In this document: one piece after another, positions 9,352 through 21,461 of the stretch
Layout: each line of letters begins with the position of its first letter
How positions within the stretch are numbered: position 1 is the first letter of the stretch
DNA from: Candidatus Neomarinimicrobiota bacterium
GTDB lineage: Bacteria > Fidelibacterota > JAANXI01
Reading direction: 5' to 3'
DNA length: 64,000 nt
NCBI GenBank assembly: GCA_021734025.1
Contig: JAIPJS010000001.1
Coordinates: 1 to 64,000, forward strand
Notes under the pieces: generated by a model
What the model was told of the DNA's origin: nothing
The model's database searches: none
What the model saw: the letters and a program-made list of their open reading frames with translations, nothing else
Program-made: the position numbers and the translations under genes

Positions 9352-10401
9352 ATGACCTCCTTCAATTTTGACGACCATCCACACAGGCGATTGAACCCGT
9401 TAACCGGCGATTGGGTACAGGTGAGTCCCCACCGGGCGAAGCGACCGTGGCAGGGCCAGGAAGAGGACGCACCGCAGAATACGCGTCCGAAGTACGATCC
9501 GGACTGTTATCTCTGCCCCGGTAATACCAGAGCCGGTGGTGAACAAAATGAAGAATATGGCTCCACGTTCGTCTTTACCAATGACTTCGCTTCACTGAAA
9601 CTGGACACTCCGGAGGCAAATGTCGATGAAGACGATCTACTGATTGCACAGGGAGAACAGGGTACCTGCCGGGTCATCTGTTTCTCGCCACGGCACGATC
9701 TGACGCTGCCGGAGATGGAGGTCTCACAGGTTGAAGAGGTAGTGGATCTCTGGACGGATGAATACCGGCAACTCGGGGGGCGGGAGAATATTAACTACGT
9801 TCAGATCTTTGAGAATAAAGGACAGATCATGGGGTGCAGCAATCCGCACCCGCATGGGCAGATCTGGGCACAGAAGACCAACCCGGATGAACCGGCGAAA
9901 GAATTGGTTAATCAGCGGGAGTACATGGAATCACACGATTCGTGTCTGCTCTGTGACTATCTGGGGTTGGAACAGGAGAAAAACCGGCGAATCGTCGTGG
10001 AGAACGAACATTTCGCTGTGCTGGTGCCGTTCTGGGCAGTGTGGCCGTTCGAGGTGCTCCTGGTGAGTAAACGCCACCTCGGAAGTTTCCTGGAAATGGA
10101 TAAGATCGAAAAATCGGCGCTGGCGGAAGTAATCCGGCAAATCACAATCCGGTACGATAATGTGTTTAATACGTCATTTCCGTATTCGGCGGGTTTTCAT
10201 CCGATGCCGACCGACGGTGAAGAGCATCCGGAGTGGCATTTCCATATGCATTACTATCCGCCATTGTTGCGATCGGCCACAGTGAAGAAGTTCATGGTGG
10301 GCTACGAGATGCTGGCCAATCCGCAGCGGGACATCACCGCCGAGGCAGCAGCGGAGAGACTGCGGGATGTCCCGGCAACGCATTACACCAGGCGCGTGTA
10401 A
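9352..10401 (+). CDS. galT: Galactose-1-phosphate uridylyltransferase
   Basis: Exchanges UMP between UDP-glucose and galactose 1-phosphate in the Leloir pathway; cytosolic, 349 aa. The active site reads [12 protein letters not shown], with the nucleophilic His168 of HPH. Zinc ligands include Cys52 and Cys55 in CYLCPG, and the second HIT-like half contains [15 protein letters not shown]. No strong Shine-Dalgarno sequence precedes the ATG. It lies downstream of the repeat-rich spacer after galK and upstream of the secreted beta-galactosidase that would supply galactose. Confidence 0.94.
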   Translation: MTSFNFDDHPHRRLNPLTGDWVQVSPHRAKRPWQGQEEDAPQNTRPKYDPDCYLCPGNTRAGGEQNEEYGSTFVFTNDFASLKLDTPEANVDEDDLLIAQGEQGTCRVICFSPRHDLTLPEMEVSQVEEVVDLWTDEYRQLGGRENINYVQIFENKGQIMGCSNPHPHGQIWAQKTNPDEPAKELVNQREYMESHDSCLLCDYLGLEQEKNRRIVVENEHFAVLVPFWAVWPFEVLLVSKRHLGSFLEMDKIEKSALAEVIRQITIRYDNVFNTSFPYSAGFHPMPTDGEEHPEWHFHMHYYPPLLRSATVKKFMVGYEMLANPQRDITAEAAAERLRDVPATHYTRRV

Positions 10402-10464
10402 GCATCTTCCCTGGGGGAAAAGCAGTACTGAATCCGGGGATTCGGGAGGGCACGTTTCACCTAA

Positions 10465-13671
<3,207 letters not shown>

Positions 13672-14093
13672 TAGCCTTTAAAGCATTCTTGTAGGGACGC
13701 GATTCATCGCGTCCGAAAGGTCCGGGTGACATAAAATACCGGACGTGGTAAACCGCGTCCCTACATATTTATAAAATTCACCGCGTTCGATCTCATGGTA
13801 GAGGTGTATCAGAGGCGTTAGTATCTCTGGTTAGGGCACACCTCTACAATGATTTGCAAAAGAGATATTATTAGCAGTTGAGCCTCAGCATGCTATGGTT
13901 TTACAATGTTTCCTTACAGATATAACCCAACGCCCATTAGCAAATCCACACTTAGGGTAAAATTACTAACCTGAGTGTTGTGACCCTTTCAGGGGTTTCA
14001 ACCCCTGAAAGGGTCATTTAGGTTAGCCGCTACGGAACATTTTATTGGTCATTTCTTTCTTGCAAACCAACAGACCCTTTACATATTTCCAAC
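13672..14093. repeat. Repeat-rich spacer with GTAGGGACGCG palindrome and a 17-bp-arm hairpin
   Basis: No gene is visible. At 13691-13764 an element bounded by GTAGGGACGCG and its reverse complement contains the smaller palindrome GACGCGAT-TC-ATCGCGTC (13696-13713); this belongs to a widespread class of bacterial intergenic repeats. At 13797-13850 there is a diverged GGTAGAGGTG...CACCTCTAC pair. At 13981-14016 two perfect 17-bp arms, TGACCCTTTCAGGGGTT and its reverse complement, are separated by only 2 nt. That hairpin lacks a T tract, so it is more likely a palindromic repeat than a terminator. Confidence 0.8.
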
Positions 14094-14113
14094 ATATCGA
14101 TACATTTCAATAT
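14094..14113 (+). promoter_or_regulatory. Candidate ArsR operator, site 1 (autoregulation)
   Basis: ATATCGA-N6-TCAATAT, ending directly against the arsR start codon. It shares the arm sequence and the 6-nt spacer with the site in front of the pirin gene (14427-14446), giving the consensus ATATYGA-N6-TCAATAT. The position fits repression of the gene's own transcription or translation initiation. Confidence 0.6.
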
Positions 14114-14410
14114 ATGAATAAGCAACGAATAGACAGGATAGTGAAGACGGCGAAGGTACTAAGCGATCCGTCCCGCGTGCGGTTGTTACTGGAGATCTAT
14201 GAACGGGGCGAGCTGAGCTGCGAGAAGGCCGAGGAGTTGACGCAGCTTTCGCAGCCGACGGTTTCGCATCACCTGAAGCTGCTCGGAGAGAGTGGGTTAA
14301 TACACACAGAAAAGCAAAGCCGGCATCTGCTGCTCTCGCCGAATGTGCCGGGCATTGAGCAATTTATGGAGCTATTCGAAGATCTGCTCGATGCAAAAAA
14401 CCCGGATTAA
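14114..14410 (+). CDS. ArsR-family winged-helix repressor
   Basis: A 98-residue ArsR/SmtB-type DNA-binding protein. The winged helix is complete: the AKVLSDPSRVRLLLEIY opening helix, the recognition helix in LSQPTVSHHLKLL, and the wing GLIHTEKQSRHLLLS. The frame is open upstream from a TTG at 14045, but ATG 14114 gives the normal family length and starts just before the conserved region. The classical metal motif ELCVCD is absent; the equivalent stretch reads ELSCEKAEEL with a single Cys, so metal sensing of the classical kind is unlikely. Redox or small-molecule sensing is possible. It is followed by the pirin gene, and a shared operator suggests it controls both. Confidence 0.85.
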   Translation: MNKQRIDRIVKTAKVLSDPSRVRLLLEIYERGELSCEKAEELTQLSQPTVSHHLKLLGESGLIHTEKQSRHLLLSPNVPGIEQFMELFEDLLDAKNPD

Positions 14411-14424
14411 AAAATTTTACGGAT

Positions 14425-14448
14425 TTATATTGATGAATTTCAATATAA
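14425..14448 (+). promoter_or_regulatory. Candidate ArsR operator, site 2 (pirin gene)
   Basis: A perfect inverted repeat, TTATATTGA-N6-TCAATATAA, between arsR and the pirin gene, 42 nt before the pirin ATG. Its core ATATTGA-N6-TCAATAT matches site 1 upstream of arsR apart from one base. Confidence 0.65.
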
Positions 14449-14490
14449 TTTAATCTGATTGACATCACTTAAAACGAAAGAGGAAGAGCT

Positions 14491-15345
14491 ATGCGTTCTA
14501 TAAAGCAGATACACAAGGCAGAATACAGCACCATTCAGGATCTCATCACATGGTCGCCCCTACCAACAAGGAAATTGGATCAGATTGATCCATTTCTGTT
14601 TTTGAATCACCATGGACCACAGAAGTATCAACCAAACAATACTGGGCTGCCGTTTGGCCCGCATCCGCATCGGGGGATGGAGACGGTGACGTTCATCCTG
14701 GACGGTGATATTGCCCACAAGGATTCAGACGGTAACAAAAGCGTCATTGACGCCGGTGGCGTCCAGTGGATGACCGCCGGCCGCGGGCTCATCCACGCCG
14801 AAATCTCCTCCGAGGAGTTCAAAGAGCAGGGCGGTGACCTGGAAATCCTGCAGCTTTGGTTGAATTTGCCAAAAAGGCATAAGATGAAGGATCCGTATTA
14901 CCGGGGCCTGCAGGCAGATGAAATTCCGTCCATTTCACTGGATGATGAACGGGTCACGCTCAACCTGGTCTCCGGTCAATGGAACGGCACCGACGGTGCG
15001 TTTGAGTCGATAACGGATGTCTTTCTGAGCACAGTAGAATTTGAACCGGACGGTCAATTTAATATTGATATCTCCCCGGACAGAAATATCTTTTTCTACG
15101 TCATCCGCGGCGAACTCGAGGTCAACGGAACCGCCGTTGAGGAGTTACACCTGGTCGAGTTCGAAAACGATGCCGAATCTCTGGAAGTGACGGCGAATAA
15201 AGAAAGCATCCTGTTGTTCGGCCACGCCGAGCCGCTAAACGAGCCGGTCGTCGCCAGAGGTCCATTCGTCATGAACACCGAGGGCGAAGTCCGGAAGGCC
15301 TACGAAGAATATCAACAGGGCAAATTCGGGACGTGGGATGGATAG
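14491..15345 (+). CDS. Pirin-family bicupin protein
   Basis: A 284-residue pirin. The N-terminal cupin holds the metal site: His58 and His60 in GPHPHRGMETVTF, then His102 and Glu104 in GLIHAEIS, the same four ligands as human pirin. The C-terminal cupin is present without metal residues. Bacterial pirins such as YhhW can act as quercetin 2,3-dioxygenases or modulators of metabolic enzymes; the physiological role here is unknown. AGAGGAAGAG precedes the ATG. It follows an ArsR-type repressor and a perfect operator-like palindrome, so expression is probably derepressed by that regulator's signal. Confidence 0.9.
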   Translation: MRSIKQIHKAEYSTIQDLITWSPLPTRKLDQIDPFLFLNHHGPQKYQPNNTGLPFGPHPHRGMETVTFILDGDIAHKDSDGNKSVIDAGGVQWMTAGRGLIHAEISSEEFKEQGGDLEILQLWLNLPKRHKMKDPYYRGLQADEIPSISLDDERVTLNLVSGQWNGTDGAFESITDVFLSTVEFEPDGQFNIDISPDRNIFFYVIRGELEVNGTAVEELHLVEFENDAESLEVTANKESILLFGHAEPLNEPVVARGPFVMNTEGEVRKAYEEYQQGKFGTWDG

Positions 15346-15638
15346 TGTCCTTTTCTAGCCCGTAATATGAGTGAGTTAAAGGATCCCAGCACCCTTGGAT
15401 ATGGCAGCTCCTTGAACGAATAGAACGATCTGCCTGTTTATTCCGCCATCCGGAAAACCCTACCGTTGGGGCGGGACTGGATGAATGGTTTGCTGGTAGG
15501 AGACCATTATTCACTCCTAAAATTACTGCATCATGTTTGTAAATAGGGTGCCGACCAACCTGCCATAACCAGTATTTTACTATTGCACGAATTATACATC
15601 AGGAATAATCCTCCTCTCCTGCTACTTTAGATACGGTC
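15346..15638. other. Gene-free spacer downstream of the pirin gene
   Basis: The 511-bp gap between the pirin gene and the AAA+ activator gene contains no convincing ORF. This first part shows no clear terminator, repeat or RNA. The second part holds a CRP-like palindrome and a two-block promoter, listed separately. Confidence 0.6.
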
Positions 15639-15656
15639 ATGTGCGCTGTATCACAT
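15639..15656 (+). promoter_or_regulatory. CRP/FNR-like palindrome
   Basis: ATGTGC-GCTGTA-TCACAT has the TGTGA-N6-TCACA architecture of Crp-type sites with one mismatch in the left arm. It is about 70 nt upstream of the candidate promoter of the AAA+ activator gene. A Crp/Fnr regulator is not encoded in this window. Confidence 0.4.
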
Positions 15657-15724
15657 GCCTGTCAAGAGATAGAAGTATTTGCTACAATATTGTTTCCGCT
15701 GCCTCTGACATTCGAATAGACGCC

Positions 15725-15760
15725 TGTCCTATTTTAATGCATCGTCGTCAAAGCTATCTT
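15725..15760 (+). promoter_or_regulatory. Two-block promoter element E (AAA+ activator gene)
   Basis: TGTCCTATT (15725-15733), a 21-nt gap, then TATCTT (15755-15760). The same spacing and first block recur upstream of five other signalling genes in this window. The start codon is 97 nt past the hexamer. Confidence 0.6.
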
Positions 15761-15856
15761 AACCAGTGAAATTGAGAAAAATACCAGACACGATTGAAAC
15801 CAACTGAAAATGGTCAGTCAAAAATTGATATTGAATGCGGGTAAGAGAGGATAACA

Positions 15857-16876
15857 ATGAAGACAGCGAAAGAGAATAAGCGGTTTGCAAAGCGGAGTAA
15901 AATTAAAAACAGGCATGAACCGGAAATGATCACAAAAAATCCCAAAATGAAGGATTTGGCAGAGAAAGCCAGATTGGTCGCCGAATCTGATGCTCCGGTT
16001 CTAATAACAGGGGAAAGTGGGACTGGAAAGGAAGTGTTATCCCATCTTATCCATTCGCACAGCAATCGCAGTGATAATGATATCGTTGCTATCAACTGTG
16101 GGGCTATTCCCAGTGAACTGGTGGAGAGTGAGCTCTTTGGGCACGAAAAGGGTGCCTTTACCGGCGCTGTGGAACAAAAACAGGGATGTTTCGAATTGGC
16201 AGACGGTGGAACACTTTTCCTAGACGAAATCGGCGAAATGTCCACGGCGGTTCAGGTGAAATTACTCCGGGTGCTCGAGTACCACTCATTCCGGCGAGTT
16301 GGTGGTCATGAGGAGATTGAGACTGATGTTCGGATCATAGCTGCAACAAATAAGGACATAACAGATGCGCTTGAAACGGGCGAGTTCCGGGAAGATCTCT
16401 TTTACCGGCTCAACGTTATCGAGTTACATATACCACCACTTCGGGAACGGAAAGAAGATATACACCCATTGGCTGAATATTTTCTTACCCAATTCAGCGA
16501 TCGATACAAACATCCGACAACGGCAATTTCGGAAGAGTGTCTAGTCAAGCTCTGTGAATATGACTGGCCCGGAAACGTCCGGGAGCTCCGGAATGTCATT
16601 CAACGGATGGTTATCCTCTCCTCTGACCGACAGATTGAAAGTCGTCATTTGCCAAATCAGTTTTCCGGGAATGGTAATGGTACAAGGGCTACAAATGGTG
16701 CTCCCGAAAATCCGCAGATCCAAATAGAACTCGGGACATCTCTGGAGGATGCAGAACGGAAAATAATTCGGCATACATTGTCGGCGGTCGGTGACAACAA
16801 GTCCGAAGCTTCACGTATACTCGGGTTCACCCGACAGACACTCAGGAATAAACTGCAAAAATTTAATCTCAGTTAG
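15857..16876 (+). CDS. Sigma-54-dependent AAA+ activator without receiver domain
   Basis: A 339-residue bacterial enhancer-binding protein consisting of an AAA+ domain and a C-terminal Fis-type helix-turn-helix. Walker A is GESGTGKE at 52-59, the sigma-54 contact loop GAFTGA is intact at 99-104, Walker B is GTLFLDE at 118-124, and the arginine-finger region FREDLFYRLNV is present. The HTH near the end reads NKSEASRILGFTRQTLRNKL. There is no N-terminal receiver, GAF or PAS domain, only about 20 basic residues, so activity is likely set by its level or by a partner protein, as in PspF or HrpR/S. AGAGGA supports the ATG. It is the obvious candidate to drive the -24/-12 promoters of the exopolysaccharide locus. 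Confidence 0.92.
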   Translation: MKTAKENKRFAKRSKIKNRHEPEMITKNPKMKDLAEKARLVAESDAPVLITGESGTGKEVLSHLIHSHSNRSDNDIVAINCGAIPSELVESELFGHEKGAFTGAVEQKQGCFELADGGTLFLDEIGEMSTAVQVKLLRVLEYHSFRRVGGHEEIETDVRIIAATNKDITDALETGEFREDLFYRLNVIELHIPPLRERKEDIHPLAEYFLTQFSDRYKHPTTAISEECLVKLCEYDWPGNVRELRNVIQRMVILSSDRQIESRHLPNQFSGNGNGTRATNGAPENPQIQIELGTSLEDAERKIIRHTLSAVGDNKSEASRILGFTRQTLRNKLQKFNLS

Positions 16877-16940
16877 TACACCTTCTAAAAGAAATAAAAA
16901 GATCAACCCTCCGACTCCTCCCCTGGATTACTCCAGGGTA

Positions 16941-16976
16941 AAAAAAGGCTCCCGGTTTTCCGGGGGCCATTTTTAC
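16941..16976. terminator. Bidirectional terminator between convergent genes
   Basis: GGCTCCCGG (16948-16956), loop TTTT, CCGGGGGCC (16961-16969) with one wobble pair. A T tract follows on the plus strand, and A7 at 16941-16947 gives a T7 tract on the minus strand, so it can end both the AAA+ gene and the GH18 gene facing it. Confidence 0.85.
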
Positions 16977-16978
16977 TA

Positions 16979-18175
16979 TCAGAGTGCCGAGCTGGTATTT
17001 ATAGCTGATTTGACGGACTGAAGCAATAGATCACGACGTCCTGCTGGCAGTGTTTTCCTGTATCCGGCGCTGAGTTCCCAGATAAATACACCCCCAAGAT
17101 CATGTTCTCGTGCATATTGAACCTTGGCTTCAATAGCCTGTTCATCATCATATGATACAAACAGATCTTGTCCGTTCTTTTTCAGGCTGAGATAACTGGC
17201 CTGTGCCGAGTCATCCCAGTTGTAGGACCCGTCACGGAAGTAGTCTTTCATAATTTTATGATAGGGGACATTATCCTCCACATCCGGGGCGTTAATCATC
17301 CAGCCTTCGCCCGGCTTCGACACTCCTTTCCATATATAGCCATAGAAGTCTATGCCGATGCCGAGTTTTCCTGGAGTAACACCGGCCTCCAGAAATTCCT
17401 GTACTTGGCTGTTGAGTGACGGCAGTTTTTTACGCCGCATTGGGAATGATTTCCCGCCGTTATAGATCGGGGAATTGTGCCACGTCACCCAACCGTCCCA
17501 GGCACCGCTGTAGTCGTAGGTCATCAGGTTAATCTGATCAAAATATTTCTGCAGATCTGCGAACATCTCGGGCTGCCAGCTGGTTGCAGTCGACAGCAGG
17601 GGGCGCTTGTAAACCGGTGACGGAAGCTGTTGCAGCGCACCTGAGAGTTCCCGGACAAACGCGGAGTAATTTTTTACATCTTGGTCTTTGATGGGCTCCA
17701 TATCCAGGTCTATGCCGTCCAGATGCCAGCGTTTCACCAGAAAAGTTAGGTTGTCGATAAGGTTTTGCCGGTTTTGCGGCTGGATCGCCGTGTGAAAATC
17801 CTTGTAATTTCCCCATCCGCCGATAGACATGAACACCCCAATATCGTTGGAATGTGCTGCCGTTACTACGGCATTAATCCGGCTGGGACTCATATTTTTA
17901 TACTTCTTGATTTCGGAAAGTGAACCATCGGCGTTCACGTTCAGGGCAAAATAATGCAGGCGGTCGAAGGCAGACCAGTCGATAGCTTCCGTCGGGAGGT
18001 TTCCCCAGTTGCCTCCCGGGGGAGCAAAGTGATTGTATGAAGCTAAGTATGCGGTCACCACCAGTTCCTTATCCTGAGTCGACTCCTGCTCCTGTGCAAT
18101 TCCGCTGACAACTATTACGAAACACAATGCCATTATTATGACTATCTGAGTAAATATATTTCTTTTATACCTCAT
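16979..18175 (-). CDS. GH18 chitinase-like hydrolase 1 (signal peptide, catalytic domain only)
   Basis: A 398-residue secreted family 18 glycoside hydrolase, expected to cleave beta-1,4-GlcNAc linkages in chitin or related glycans. Residues 1-27 form a signal peptide (hydrophobic IVIIMALCFVIVVSGI, then AQE). The barrel opens with AYLASYNHFAPPGGNWG, SIGGWGN is strand 3, and the catalytic signature DGIDLDME is at 153-160 with acid Glu160; INLMTYDYSGAW follows. The domain closes with GGVFIWELSAGYR. It lacks the NPFN sorting domain found in paralogues 2 and 3, so it is probably periplasmic or freely released. Only 40 bp separate it from the upstream paralogue, suggesting one transcript. Confidence 0.92.
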   Translation of the reverse strand: MRYKRNIFTQIVIIMALCFVIVVSGIAQEQESTQDKELVVTAYLASYNHFAPPGGNWGNLPTEAIDWSAFDRLHYFALNVNADGSLSEIKKYKNMSPSRINAVVTAAHSNDIGVFMSIGGWGNYKDFHTAIQPQNRQNLIDNLTFLVKRWHLDGIDLDMEPIKDQDVKNYSAFVRELSGALQQLPSPVYKRPLLSTATSWQPEMFADLQKYFDQINLMTYDYSGAWDGWVTWHNSPIYNGGKSFPMRRKKLPSLNSQVQEFLEAGVTPGKLGIGIDFYGYIWKGVSKPGEGWMINAPDVEDNVPYHKIMKDYFRDGSYNWDDSAQASYLSLKKNGQDLFVSYDDEQAIEAKVQYAREHDLGGVFIWELSAGYRKTLPAGRRDLLLQSVKSAINTSSAL

Positions 18176-18215
18176 AATTCCTCCTTCCTGCTGAATTGTG
18201 TCGTACCATAATTAT

Positions 18216-19730
18216 TCATTGCAGCAGGGTTACCTTTTTCGTGATTTTTCTGCTTCCTGTAATAAGATGGCAGAAATAAATGCCGCTGGGAAGGTCTTCC
18301 GGATTCCACTCAAATACGTATCGCTGGGGTGGTAAGACCTGGTTGGCCAATTCTCTCACCTTCCGTCCCGAGGCGTCGTAAACAAACAGCTTCACGTGTT
18401 GTCTCTTCGGCAGGTGGAATTCGAATGTCGTAGAGGCATTAAATGGATTGGGATAATTTTGCAGCAAGACCGGAGACTGTGCCGAGGTTGAATCCAAGTA
18501 GATCCCGAGCCGGAATGCCTCCTTCACTGCCTGTAGAAGCTGATCACGTTCGCCGGCCGGTTGGTTGTATCGATAACCGCCGCCTAGCTCCCAGATAATA
18601 ACTCCACCAATCCCGTGCTTGCGGGCGTATCGGATTTTCTCACGGGCGGTACGTTTATCATCATACGTAATAAACATCTTTTGTTTGGGCCCCTCATCAA
18701 TGGAGAGATAGGAGACTTTTGCTCTGTCATCCCAGCGATAGTACCTGAATTTGAAGTATTCCTCCATCAGAAGCCAATACGGAACGTTTGGCTTGACCAC
18801 CGGCCGCTGCTTCCAGTCCTGGCGGGGCCCGGTCACACCATGCCAGATATACCCATAGAAGTCGATACCAATGCCAAGTTTATCCCGAGGGACACCGGCT
18901 GCTGTAAACTCCGAGATTTCCCCATCCGCCGAGGGAACATACCGATTGGTGCTTTCAAATTTGTAACCGCCGTGATACAACGGAGCATTATGCCAACTGA
19001 CCCATCCCCGCCACGGGCCGCTGTAATCGTAGGTCATCAAATTAATTTGATCAAAATAGTGATGAATCTCTCTGTGCATCTCGGGTTGCCAATTGGTGGC
19101 AGTAGTCAGGAGCGGGGGAGATCGCATCGGAGTTTCAAGGCTCTGGAGTCTGGAGTACAACTCCGCTACGAACTTTTTGTAGTAGGGGACATCCGGATCT
19201 TTAATAGGTTCCAGATCCAGATCGATTCCATCAAAATCCCACTCTTTCAGGACATCAATGAGATTATTAATAAATTTTGTCCGGTTTTTCGGCAAGATAG
19301 CCCGGCTGAACTCTGTATGATTTCCCCAGCCCCCGATGGAGAACAAGACCGGGGTGCCGGATGCGTGTGCCGCACTCACGATGGCCTTCAGCCGGTCCGG
19401 ATTAAAATTGTGGTATTTTTTTATAGGGGAAAGGGAGCCGTCAGGCTTTGCATTCATGGCAAAGTAAAACAGGTGAGTAAAGGCGTCCCAGTCTATTGCA
19501 TCCGTGGGCAAAATACCCCAGTTACCACCTGGCGGAGCATAATGATTCCACGCGCCAAGATATGCACTCACCCATATTTCTTCAGACTCACTCTCCGGTG
19601 GAATAACACCTAAAGTCGAAGATGGCGTGCCTCCTATCCACGCGAATGTCAAAATGAGACAGATCCAAATCCACCGGGATATACACTGAGTTGTTAAAAT
19701 ATTTTCCAGGCTCCCTTCAATTATGGACAA
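18216..19730 (-). CDS. GH18 chitinase-like hydrolase 2 with type IX sorting domain
   Basis: A 504-residue paralogue of hydrolase 1. A hydrophobic segment at about 19-36 is the likely signal peptide. The catalytic motif is DGIDLDLE at 167-174 (acid Glu174), preceded by SIGGWGN and followed by INLMTYDYSGPW. The last ~85 residues are a Por-secretion C-terminal sorting domain: LLQNYPNPFNASTTFEF, then LFVYDASGRKVREL, then SGIYFCHL. This implies export by a type IX system and surface attachment or release. The longest frame starts with a TTG (19730) that lacks a ribosome binding site and there is no in-frame ATG before the signal peptide, so the exact start is uncertain. Confidence 0.9.
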   Translation of the reverse strand: MSIIEGSLENILTTQCISRWIWICLILTFAWIGGTPSSTLGVIPPESESEEIWVSAYLGAWNHYAPPGGNWGILPTDAIDWDAFTHLFYFAMNAKPDGSLSPIKKYHNFNPDRLKAIVSAAHASGTPVLFSIGGWGNHTEFSRAILPKNRTKFINNLIDVLKEWDFDGIDLDLEPIKDPDVPYYKKFVAELYSRLQSLETPMRSPPLLTTATNWQPEMHREIHHYFDQINLMTYDYSGPWRGWVSWHNAPLYHGGYKFESTNRYVPSADGEISEFTAAGVPRDKLGIGIDFYGYIWHGVTGPRQDWKQRPVVKPNVPYWLLMEEYFKFRYYRWDDRAKVSYLSIDEGPKQKMFITYDDKRTAREKIRYARKHGIGGVIIWELGGGYRYNQPAGERDQLLQAVKEAFRLGIYLDSTSAQSPVLLQNYPNPFNASTTFEFHLPKRQHVKLFVYDASGRKVRELANQVLPPQRYVFEWNPEDLPSGIYFCHLITGSRKITKKVTLLQ

Positions 19731-19845
19731 ATTTTCAACAAAGTTGCGTTATTCAATACCACATATAATTAAAGCAATGGCCGTTCCAACCCGGAACATT
19801 TTTGTGTCCGTCGTCTCGAGACCTGAGTGGGTCGGGCAGTGTTGC

Positions 19846-21300
19846 CTATTTCAGGTAGAGTATTTTTCGCGTGATGACTTTGTCCGTCCACCGAAGTACA
19901 CAGAAATAGGTCCCGCTTGCAATGTCATCGGGACGCCACGCCACCGAATGATGGCCACTTGCCAGTTTTTCATTAACCAGGGTCTTGATTTGTCTCCCCA
20001 TGAGGGAGTAAATCTCCAGGCGGACCGGAGCAGGGGCTGGAACCGTAAATGTCAGGGATATCTCCGTATTAAACGGGTTCGGTGCTGCAGATTCCCAGGA
20101 TAATCCCGTAAATTCAGTATCCTGTGGTTCTGTGGTTGTCAATGTCGTATCATTCTTCCACGTATTTTTCACGGTCTGCAGCAGATTGTCGCGTTCGCCG
20201 GCCGGCTCGTTCTGACGATACCCACCACCGAGTTCCCACAGGATGACGCCTCCCAGATTATTCTCCCGAACATAGCGAAATTTGGAATGGATTGATTGCT
20301 CGTTATCATAAGAGACAAAGGTAGTATCTTGTTGGATGCTTAAATATGCGGCTTGGGCAATGCTATCCCAGTGGAAAAAGGATTCCCGGTAAAAGTCGTC
20401 CATGATAGTATGGTATGGTACATTTGGTTGTACCTGGGGTGGGTCTTCCCAGGATTCACCCGGTTTCGTGACGCCATCCCAGATATATCCGTAAAAATCG
20501 ATTCCGATGCCAAGTTTTTCGGGCGGTACACCGGATTTAATATATTGCCGGACATCCTGATTGATGGAGGGCACCGGCCTTTCGATGTTCGGGAATTTAT
20601 AGTCACCCGAATACACTGGAGAATTGTGCCATGTCACCCATCCCTGCCAGGCACCACTATAATCGTACGTCATAAGATTGATCTGGTCAAACAAGGGGTG
20701 GAGGCGGCCAAAAAGGACAGGCTGCCAATTGGTTGCGGCGGTCAGGAGCGGTGACTCCAGTAAGGGAGTGCTCAGTAGTTCCAGTTCCGTATGCAGAAGA
20801 CGCACAAACGCCTCATAATTCTCGACATCATCCGAGGCGATAGGTTCCATGTCCAGATCAATCCCGTCAAAACCCCACGTAATCAAAATATTGATCAGAT
20901 TTTGTACCAGAAGAGTCCGGACCACCGGTTCCAGGGCGGCGCTGAAATCGGCATGATTCCCCCAACCGCCCACGGCGAGCAACACAGGGACATCGTGAGC
21001 ATGGGCGGCCGAAATAATGGCGTTAATGCGGGAGGGACTCATATTATGCCATTCCAGAATGGGAGAGAGGCTCCCGTCCGAATTTACCGAGAGGGCGAAA
21101 TACGAAATATGACTGACCGCATCCCAGTCGATGGCCTCGGTAGGAAGGTTCCCCCAATTTCCGCCAGGTGGCGCATAGTGGTTCCATGAGGCAAGATAGG
21201 CTGTAACCCAACGCTCCCTGGCAACGGTGAGATTCGAGGGGGAATCTTCAATAATCCATATAAACGCAAATACCCCATAGATTACCATAAATCGTTTCAT
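19846..21300 (-). CDS. GH18 chitinase-like hydrolase 3 with type IX sorting domain
   Basis: A 484-residue family 18 hydrolase. The frame is open from a TTG at 21372, but ATG 21300 begins a normal signal peptide (MKRF, then MVIYGVFAFIWII), so I use that start; neither candidate has a strong Shine-Dalgarno sequence. The catalytic motif DGIDLDME ends at Glu152. AVGGWGN and INLMTYDYSGAW match the paralogues. The C terminus is a sorting domain: ESAAPNPFNTEISLTF, EIYSLMGRQIKTLV, SGTYFCVLRW. It is the middle member of the four-gene cluster. Confidence 0.9.
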   Translation of the reverse strand: MKRFMVIYGVFAFIWIIEDSPSNLTVARERWVTAYLASWNHYAPPGGNWGNLPTEAIDWDAVSHISYFALSVNSDGSLSPILEWHNMSPSRINAIISAAHAHDVPVLLAVGGWGNHADFSAALEPVVRTLLVQNLINILITWGFDGIDLDMEPIASDDVENYEAFVRLLHTELELLSTPLLESPLLTAATNWQPVLFGRLHPLFDQINLMTYDYSGAWQGWVTWHNSPVYSGDYKFPNIERPVPSINQDVRQYIKSGVPPEKLGIGIDFYGYIWDGVTKPGESWEDPPQVQPNVPYHTIMDDFYRESFFHWDSIAQAAYLSIQQDTTFVSYDNEQSIHSKFRYVRENNLGGVILWELGGGYRQNEPAGERDNLLQTVKNTWKNDTTLTTTEPQDTEFTGLSWESAAPNPFNTEISLTFTVPAPAPVRLEIYSLMGRQIKTLVNEKLASGHHSVAWRPDDIASGTYFCVLRWTDKVITRKILYLK

Positions 21301-21461
21301 CCAGAAATTATGTGATGTCAACAAATTCTTCACTAGCGGTACCCGTATTGAGCTAGCAGAAAACAGAACCAAGTATTACCAGGCAGAGTAGTCCCTACGC
21401 CGGTCGGTTTCGTTAGCTAGTTCACATCCTGAATCGTCATCGTAAGAGGGGCAGAAACACT

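Noticed and set aside
15405-15420. TGGCAGCTCCTTGA resembling a sigma-54 promoter
   Set aside because: Only nine bases separate GG from the -12 position, and GA replaces GC.
18615-19613. A 332-codon plus-strand frame inside GH18 gene 2, with similar frames over the other GH18 genes
   Set aside because: Shadow of conserved minus-strand coding sequence; repeated in the paralogues only because the real genes are homologous.
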